A stretch of DNA of 64,000 nucleotides from positions 1 through 64,000 of the forward strand of contig CAMKSE010000005.1 of NCBI GenBank assembly GCA_946415365.1, given 5' to 3'. The notes beneath the pieces were generated by a model that was given only the letters and a program-made list of their open reading frames with translations, was not told the DNA's origin and did not search any database. Made by a program: the position numbers and the translations under genes. Positions 58,534 to 64,000 of this stretch are shown piece by piece; the first letter of the stretch is position 1; every line of letters starts with the position of its first letter. The stretch comes from an uncultured Prevotellaceae bacterium. GTDB lineage: Bacteria; Bacteroidota; Bacteroidia; Bacteroidales; Bacteroidaceae.

Positions 58534-60372
58534 TTAGGCTGTCAGCTCGTTGCCGGTGTAGAGCTGATAGTATTTGCCCTTCTGTTCCAGCAGTTGCTCG
58601 TGGGTACCCTGCTCGATGATGCGCCCGTGGTCGAGGACGATAATCTGGTCAGCATTGCGGATGGTGGACAGGCGGTGGGCGATGACAAAGGTGGTGCGGC
58701 CCTTCATCAGAGAATCCATGCCTCGCTGCACGAGTCGTTCCGTACGGGTGTCGATACTTGATGTGGCCTCGTCGAGGATGAGCACGGGCGGATTGCTGAC
58801 GGCAGCCCGTGCGATGGCAATCAGCTGGCGTTCACCTTGAGAGAGATTGCCACCGTCGCCATTGAGCATGGTCTGATAACCGTTGGCAAGACGGCGTATG
58901 AAATCGTCAGCCCCCACAAGGCGGGCTGCTGCCACGCAGTCTTCATCAGTAGCGCCCAGACGGCCGTAACGGATGTTGTCGAGAACGGTGCCTGTGAAGA
59001 GGTGCGTTTCCTGCAGCACGATGCTCATTGATTTGCGAAGCGACTCCTTACGGATGTCCGTCAGGGGTATGCCATCGTAGAGGATTTTTCCCTTCTGGAT
59101 TTCGTAGAAGCGATTGATGAGGTTGATGATGGTGGTCTTGCCTGCGCCTGTGCCTCCTACAAAGGCAATCTTCTGGCCAGGGTTGGTGTTGATGTCGATA
59201 TCGAAGAGTACCTGTTTCTGTGGTGTATAGCCGAAGTCCACATCCGTAAAATCCACATCGCCCTTGGGGGCTGTCAGTTCCACGGTTCCCTCATCAGCTT
59301 CTGGTTCTGCATCCATCAGCCTGAAGACGCGCTCAGCGCCTACGGTGGCATTCAGTACGGAGTTGATCTGTTGCGAGACGTGGGTGATGGGCTGTGTGAA
59401 GCTCTTGTTGAGTGTGAGGAAAGCGACGATGGTACCAAGGCTAATTGAGAATTGAGAATTGAAAATTGAAAATTGTCCGAGGGCAAGGGTTGCTCCTATG
59501 ACGGCGATGAGCACATAGCCCAGGTTGGAGAGGTTGCCGTTGACGGGCATCACGATATTCGCAATCTTATTGGCATTATAAGCCGAGGCGCGTAACTGTT
59601 CGTTGATCTGCTCGAACTCGTCGATGGCCTGTTCCTCATGGCAGAACACTTTCACGACCTTCTGTCCCGTCATCATCTCCTCGATGAAGCCGTTCACCTT
59701 TGCCAGACTCTCCTGCTGCGTACGGAAATAGTTGCGACTGCGCTTGCCAAGCCAGGTGGTGGTGACCATCATGATGGCTGCCATCGCGATGCTGACGAAG
59801 GTAAGCGGTATGCTGAGCGCAATCATCGAGGCGAAGGTGACACAGATGGTGATGACAGAGTTGAACACCTGTGAGATGGAGGTGGAAATCATCTGTCGCA
59901 GCGAATCGACGTCGTTGGTATAGACCGACATCATGTCACCATGGGAGTGCTGGTCGAAATAACTGACCGGCAGCCGTTCCATGCGCTCGAAGATACGCTG
60001 TCGGAGTCGAAGCATCGTGCCTTGCGAGACATTGATCATCAGACGGTTGTAAAGATAGGAACAGACGACACCAACGAACAGGATGATGCCCAGTTTGATG
60101 AGAACCTCAGCCAATGACGAGTACTCAGGATGGGCTGCCTCTGTCAGGGGCACGATATAGTCATCGATCAAAGTACGCGTAAAGAGGGTAGAGGCAAGGG
60201 TGGTGACAGAGGTGATGGCGATGCAAACGAGCACGGTGAGGATACTGAACTTATAGTCGCTCAGCACGTATTTCGCCAGTCGCCAGATAACGGCACGCTG
60301 TTCTTTGCTGGCCTTTTGGAACCCTGCCTGTCCATGTGGCCCTCGTGGTCCTCCGAAATTAGGCTGTCTCAT
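58534..60372 (-). CDS. ABC exporter half-transporter, active-site subunit
   Basis: This 612-residue protein has an N-terminal six-helix ABC transmembrane domain (about 30-330) and a C-terminal ATPase with GGTGAGKTTI (Walker A, near 405), LSQGERQLIAIARA (signature, slightly unusual Gln for Gly) and LILDEATSSID (Walker B with catalytic Glu). It overlaps the preceding subunit gene by 4 bp (ATGA), so they are translationally coupled and probably form a heterodimer of the multidrug or lipid exporter type. A loop of the membrane domain (FSIFNSQFSI) is encoded by a TTGAAAA array. Confidence 0.93.
   Translation of the reverse strand: MRQPNFGGPRGPHGQAGFQKASKEQRAVIWRLAKYVLSDYKFSILTVLVCIAITSVTTLASTLFTRTLIDDYIVPLTEAAHPEYSSLAEVLIKLGIILFVGVVCSYLYNRLMINVSQGTMLRLRQRIFERMERLPVSYFDQHSHGDMMSVYTNDVDSLRQMISTSISQVFNSVITICVTFASMIALSIPLTFVSIAMAAIMMVTTTWLGKRSRNYFRTQQESLAKVNGFIEEMMTGQKVVKVFCHEEQAIDEFEQINEQLRASAYNANKIANIVMPVNGNLSNLGYVLIAVIGATLALGQFSIFNSQFSISLGTIVAFLTLNKSFTQPITHVSQQINSVLNATVGAERVFRLMDAEPEADEGTVELTAPKGDVDFTDVDFGYTPQKQVLFDIDINTNPGQKIAFVGGTGAGKTTIINLINRFYEIQKGKILYDGIPLTDIRKESLRKSMSIVLQETHLFTGTVLDNIRYGRLGATDEDCVAAARLVGADDFIRRLANGYQTMLNGDGGNLSQGERQLIAIARAAVSNPPVLILDEATSSIDTRTERLVQRGMDSLMKGRTTFVIAHRLSTIRNADQIIVLDHGRIIEQGTHEQLLEQKGKYYQLYTGNELTA
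59443..59475. repeat. In-frame 7-bp tandem array (TTGAAAA/TTGAGAA)
   Basis: Nearly five copies encode FSIFNSQFSI in the transmembrane domain of the ABC subunit. Confidence 0.85.
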
Positions 60373-62183
60373 GCGTCACCTCCTTTCTTTGGTGAATCGA
60401 AATCACCTTGGTCGGCACTCTGGATGGCGTTGATCTCCTGGTAGAGAGCATTGTCTTTCAACAGGTTCTCGTGCGTGTCGAAGCCCGTTACCACACCGTT
60501 GTCCATCACAAGAATCTTGTCGCAGTCCTTCACGCTGAGGATGCGTTGCGCAATGATGATCTTCGTCATGCCAGACAGATCCTCACGGAAGGCACGCTGT
60601 ATCTTGGCATCCGTCGCCGTGTCGCAGGCGGAGGTGGAATCGTCGAGCACAAGTACCTTGGGTTGTTTCAGCAGGGCCCGTGCTATGCAGAGACGCTGCT
60701 TCTGTCCGCCGCTGACGTTCGTGCCACCCTGTTCGATATGGGTGTGATAGCCCTCAGGCATCTGTTGGATGAACTCATCGGCCTGTGCCAGCTGACAAGC
60801 GCTGATACATTGCTCCTCAGTAGCCTTCGGATTGCCCCAGCGCAGGTTTTCGAGGATGGAGCCTGAGAAGAGGATGTTGTTCTGCAGCACCACGCTCACG
60901 GCATTGCGCAACGAGGTGAGGTCGTAGTCCTTCACGTTTCTTCCACCCACCAGTACTTCTCCTTGAGAGACGTCGTAGAGCCTCGAAATCAGATTCACCA
61001 GCGTGGACTTGCCGGAGCCCGTGCCACCAATGACGCCGATGGTCTCGCCAGAGGCGATACTGAAGGATACATTAAAGAGCGCAGAGCGACGGGATTGCTT
61101 GGTTTTACTAGGGATACTAGTCTCACTAGTCTCACTAGTTTCACTAGTCTCACTAGATTTATAGTCGAAGCGGACGCTACGAAACTCCACGCTACCGTCG
61201 GAGATTTCATAGACGGGGTTCTCCGGGTTTACGATGTCGGGCTGCTCTTCGATCACCTCCGTTACCCGACGAGCGCTGGCTGCACTCTGGGTGAGCATGA
61301 CGAAGATCATAGAGAGCATCATCAGCGACTGGAGGATCGCCATGACGTAGGTGAAGAGCGAGGTCAGTTCACCTGTGGTCAGCGTGCCGCCTACGATGAA
61401 GTGTGCGCCCCACCATGAGAGGGCGATGATGCAACCATAGACCACGATGTTCATCACGGGGTGGTTCAGGGCCATCAGGCTTTCCGCACGTACATATAAT
61501 TTATATAGCCCCTCGGCGGCCTTCGAGAACTTACGGTTCTCGTAGTCCTCACGCACGAAGGCTTTTACCACACGGATGGCCTGTATGTTCTCCTGGACGC
61601 TTTGGTTCAGTTCATCGTACTTCACGAACACCTGTTGGAAGAGCTTTGCTACGCGCGAGATGATGTTGAAGAGTGAGAAGCCCAAAACCGTCATTGCTAC
61701 GATGAAGATGAGGCTGAGACGGGCATCGATGACCAGGCACATCACAATCGACAGAATCAGTCGGAAGGGTGCCCTTACCGTTACGCGAAGAATCTGCTGA
61801 TAGGCATTCTGCAGGTTGTTCACATCCGTCGTCATACGTGTCACAAGGCCGGGGGTGGAGTATTTGTCGATGTCGGAGAATGCAAAGCGCTGGATATTGC
61901 GGTACATGGCCCTACGGAGGTTGGCGGCAAAGCCCGATGAGGCGTAGGCCACGCAACGTCCCGCGAGAATGCCGAAGGCCAGTGACAGGAAAGCCATCCC
62001 CAGCATGACGGCGCCATAGAACCACACGTTCTCCATGTTGCCAGCATTGATGCCTTTGTCGATGAGTGAGGCCGTGATGTAGGGTATCAGCACGTCCATC
62101 ACCACCTCCATCGCTGTCCATATCGGCGTGAGGATTGAGGCGTTGCGATATTCGCGGATTTGGCTTGTGAGCGTCTTGAGCAT
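60369..62183 (-). CDS. ABC exporter half-transporter, degenerate-site subunit
   Basis: This 604-residue protein has the same fold as its partner: six-helix membrane domain, then an ATPase with GGTGSGKSTLV (Walker A, near 390), NVSGGQKQRL (signature) and LVLDDSTSACD, where Asp replaces the catalytic Glu after Walker B. One degenerate and one normal ATP site is the known pattern of heterodimeric exporters such as TM287/288. The linker between the domains (about 343-358) is SETSETSETSETS, encoded by a 9-bp tandem array. It is the first gene of the pair. Confidence 0.93.
   Translation of the reverse strand: MLKTLTSQIREYRNASILTPIWTAMEVVMDVLIPYITASLIDKGINAGNMENVWFYGAVMLGMAFLSLAFGILAGRCVAYASSGFAANLRRAMYRNIQRFAFSDIDKYSTPGLVTRMTTDVNNLQNAYQQILRVTVRAPFRLILSIVMCLVIDARLSLIFIVAMTVLGFSLFNIISRVAKLFQQVFVKYDELNQSVQENIQAIRVVKAFVREDYENRKFSKAAEGLYKLYVRAESLMALNHPVMNIVVYGCIIALSWWGAHFIVGGTLTTGELTSLFTYVMAILQSLMMLSMIFVMLTQSAASARRVTEVIEEQPDIVNPENPVYEISDGSVEFRSVRFDYKSSETSETSETSETSIPSKTKQSRRSALFNVSFSIASGETIGVIGGTGSGKSTLVNLISRLYDVSQGEVLVGGRNVKDYDLTSLRNAVSVVLQNNILFSGSILENLRWGNPKATEEQCISACQLAQADEFIQQMPEGYHTHIEQGGTNVSGGQKQRLCIARALLKQPKVLVLDDSTSACDTATDAKIQRAFREDLSGMTKIIIAQRILSVKDCDKILVMDNGVVTGFDTHENLLKDNALYQEINAIQSADQGDFDSPKKGGDA
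61107..61156. repeat. In-frame 9-bp tandem array (CTCACTAGT)
   Basis: About five copies encode the SET tripeptide repeats in the linker between membrane and ATPase domains. Confidence 0.9.
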
Positions 62184-62217
62184 CTAAAAACTGTTGTTTT
62201 TTGTTACAATTCTGTTG

Positions 62218-62225
62218 CAAAGTTA
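62218..62225 (-). promoter_or_regulatory. -7 box of the ABC exporter operon
   Basis: TAACTTTG on the minus strand lies 35 nt upstream of the ATG at 62183. It is divergent from the exonuclease promoter. Confidence 0.6.
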
Positions 62226-62267
62226 TAAATTATCTTTGATATTATACGAATTATGTGGCTTTTTTAT

Positions 62268-62275
62268 TAACTTTG
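62268..62275 (+). promoter_or_regulatory. -7 box of the exonuclease III gene
   Basis: TAACTTTG lies 20 nt upstream of the ATG at 62295, leaving a leader of about 15 nt. Confidence 0.6.
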
Positions 62276-62294
62276 CGCCCAAAATGACGAAAAA

Positions 62295-63044
62295 ATGAGA
62301 TTTGTCAGTTGGAATGTGAATGGTTTGAGGGCTTGCGAGGGTAAGGGCTTCAGCGATATTTTCCGTCAGTTGGATGCTGACTTCTTCTGCCTTCAGGAAA
62401 CGAAGATGCAGGAGGGCCAGCTTGACCTTGATTTTGAAGGTTACCAGTCGTTCTGGAATTATGCCGACAAGAAAGGTTACTCTGGCACGGCCATTTTCAC
62501 GAAGCATGAGCCATTAAGCGTCAGTTATGGCATCGGTATCGACCAGCATGACCATGAGGGTCGCGTCATCACGCTTGAGATGGCTGATTTCTTCCTCGTA
62601 TGCTGCTATACACCCAACTCGCAGGACGGTCTGAAACGTTTGGACTACCGCATGACATGGGAGGATGCTTTCCGGGCCTATTTGAAGCGGCTTGATCAGC
62701 AGAAACCTGTCATTCTTTGCGGCGACCTGAACGTGGCCCACGAGGAGATTGATATCAAGAATCCGAAGACGAACCGTCATAATGCCGGTTTTACCGACGA
62801 GGAGCGTGAGCAGTTCAGCCATCTGCTGGCCAGCGGATTCACCGACACATTCCGCTATAAGTATCCTGATGAGGTGAAGTACTCATGGTGGTCGTACCGT
62901 TTCCAGGCTCGTCAGAAGAACGCAGGCTGGCGCATCGACTACTTCGTCATCTCCGACCGTCTGCGCGACCGTCTGGAGGATGCCCTCATTCATACGGAGA
63001 TCTTCGGCAGCGACCACTGCCCTGTGGAGTTGACGATTCGCTGA
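62295..63044 (+). CDS. xth: Exodeoxyribonuclease III
   Basis: This 249-residue AP endonuclease/3'-5' exonuclease acts in base excision repair. Family motifs are visible: RFVSWNVNGLRA (Asn), FCLQETKMQ (metal Glu), CCYTPNSQ (Tyr), LCGDLNVAHEEID (Asp and Asn), and IFGSDHCPVEL (catalytic Asp-His). The length is typical of ExoA/XthA. It is divergent from the ABC exporter pair. Confidence 0.97.
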   Translation: MRFVSWNVNGLRACEGKGFSDIFRQLDADFFCLQETKMQEGQLDLDFEGYQSFWNYADKKGYSGTAIFTKHEPLSVSYGIGIDQHDHEGRVITLEMADFFLVCCYTPNSQDGLKRLDYRMTWEDAFRAYLKRLDQQKPVILCGDLNVAHEEIDIKNPKTNRHNAGFTDEEREQFSHLLASGFTDTFRYKYPDEVKYSWWSYRFQARQKNAGWRIDYFVISDRLRDRLEDALIHTEIFGSDHCPVELTIR

Positions 63045-63071
63045 ATAAAAGACATCTTTCGCTGAATAAAT

Positions 63072-63102
63072 TTTGAACTATCAAGAAATCAACCTAACTT
63101 TG
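63072..63102 (+). promoter_or_regulatory. Promoter of the VTC-domain gene
   Basis: TTTG (63072-63075) and TAACTTTG (63095-63102) are 19 nt apart. Confidence 0.65.
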
Positions 63103-63131
63103 CACCATTAGAACAAAACGAGACGCATCAC

Positions 63132-63920
63132 ATGACAGAGATTCTCAAGGATTATGAGCCCATTACGCTGGACGAGATGAAGGACATCCGGCTGATGAAC
63201 CGTATCGACACCAAGTTTGTGACGACGGTGCCTGTGCTCAAAAAGCTTCTCGATATAGCCCGTGACGACTATTTCGTGCAGGAGACGGGTGGCCTGCGCA
63301 TCTCACCATATTACACGATGTATTTTGATACAGACGACTGTGCGATGTACAATCGTCATGAGGTGGGTCATCTCAGTCGTCAGAAGATACGCATACGCTC
63401 CTATGTCGATGCAGGATTGAACTTCCTCGAGATAAAGACCAAGAACAACCATGGCCGCACTAAGAAAAAGCGTATGGCGATGGAGAACTTCGACGCTCTG
63501 AACCCTCGTCATGATATCCGTTTCGAACGCCAGGATTCTGAACATGTGGCTTACGATGATTTCATCCGTACATGGCTGAAGTATGATCCTACGGCGCTTA
63601 CCTGTCAGCTGGAGAACCGCTTCGACCGTATCACACTGGTGAACAAGGGCAAGACCGAGCGTCTCACCATTGATACGAATCTGCGCTTCCATAATATTAC
63701 GACGGACGCTTGCCGTTCAATGGATGACATCGTGATCATCGAACTGAAGCGCGACGGCAATCTGCCTTCGCCCATCCTCGGCCGTCTGCTTGAACTGCGC
63801 ATCCATCCTCACGGATTCTCAAAGTACTGTATCGGCTCGGCCCTGACCAACGAGGCTTTGCGTCGAAATCGCATCAAGCCCCGCCTGCGCAGTATTGAGA
63901 AGATTCTCAGACATGAATAG
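63132..63920 (+). CDS. VTC-domain protein (polyphosphate polymerase-like)
   Basis: This 262-residue protein has a VTC/triphosphate-tunnel-type domain with MNRIDTKFV, YYTMYFDTDDCAMY, RQKIRIRSY, FLEIKTKNN and VIIELKRDG, giving the alternating charged strands of the tunnel. Eukaryotic VTC4 makes polyphosphate. Bacterial relatives commonly lie next to DUF4956 membrane proteins, as here, and their product is not established. It has its own promoter and is probably co-transcribed with the next gene, 28 bp downstream. Confidence 0.88.
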   Translation: MTEILKDYEPITLDEMKDIRLMNRIDTKFVTTVPVLKKLLDIARDDYFVQETGGLRISPYYTMYFDTDDCAMYNRHEVGHLSRQKIRIRSYVDAGLNFLEIKTKNNHGRTKKKRMAMENFDALNPRHDIRFERQDSEHVAYDDFIRTWLKYDPTALTCQLENRFDRITLVNKGKTERLTIDTNLRFHNITTDACRSMDDIVIIELKRDGNLPSPILGRLLELRIHPHGFSKYCIGSALTNEALRRNRIKPRLRSIEKILRHE

Positions 63921-63948
63921 TGAAATTATTAAATAATATATTGAACAT

Positions 63949-64000
63949 ATGAATGAAATGTTTTTCTCCCCATCTTTTTTAGAGATGCTCGTCCGACTGG
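63949..64000 (+). CDS. Start of a DUF4956-type membrane protein gene, cut by window edge
   Basis: Only the first 17 codons are present (MNEMFFSPSFLEMLVRL). The start resembles DUF4956 proteins that regularly follow VTC-domain genes. Identification rests on this short stretch and on position. Confidence 0.5.
   Translation, partial: MNEMFFSPSFLEMLVRL

Overview
The window reads as a chromosome segment of a Bacteroidales bacterium, most likely Prevotella/Segatella-like. The reasons are the many promoters with the Bacteroidetes -7 box TAnnTTTG and a TTTG-type -33 box about 20 nt upstream, the near absence of Shine-Dalgarno sequences, a SusC/SusD glycan-uptake pair, several lipoproteins, an LptD of the Bacteroidetes type, and secreted proteins ending in a Prevotella-type 'KGIYI..GKK' tail. 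This assignment is an inference from content, not from a marker gene.

Positions 1-16.6 kb hold a pectin utilisation locus on the minus strand. One unit carries a SusC-like TonB receptor, a SusD-like lipoprotein and a small lipoprotein, followed after a terminator by a separately promoted secreted protein. The other unit carries a very large GH28-GH105-six-hairpin enzyme, a PL1-like pectate lyase and a pectinesterase-like protein. Both promoters carry the same AACGTTTACGT element at the same distance upstream of the -7 box, so they are probably switched on together. Positions 16.6-23.4 kb hold a complete trp operon (trpB-E-G-D-C-F-A) preceded by a 14-residue leader peptide with three consecutive Trp codons and an attenuator.

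Positions 23.4-39.1 kb hold two tandem histidine-type phosphatases, a divergent GH2 exo-glucosaminidase-like enzyme, an M13 metallopeptidase lipoprotein, a clostripain-family lipoprotein, an APH-like kinase, a pair of PAS sensor kinases (one lacking the phospho-accepting His) and a small lipoprotein. The spacers are full of REP-like palindromes, two of them joined to apparent C-terminal remnants of a REP-associated (RAYT, Y1_Tnp) transposase.

Positions 39.6-49.1 kb hold an accessory cassette of uncertain purpose: two unknown proteins, a DUF3987/VirE-type P-loop-like protein, a CHC2/TOPRIM primase-like protein, a 29-residue 'smalltalk' peptide behind a structured leader, a small two-helix membrane protein, an M15 peptidase, a large secreted repeat protein, and an HU-like DNA-binding protein with a Gly-rich tail. 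This is the best candidate for an undescribed system.

Positions 49.2-64.0 kb return to housekeeping genes: a carboxyltransferase with a degenerate biotinyl domain, an HD-domain protein, LptD, a Kef-type antiporter with TrkA_C domains, peptidase T, tRNA-Arg(CCG), a heterodimeric ABC exporter, exonuclease III, a VTC-domain protein and the start of a DUF4956-like gene.

Throughout the window there are about 18 short tandem arrays with 7-10 bp units, each of different sequence, placed between genes or in-frame inside protein linkers. This is the most striking genome-scale pattern seen here.
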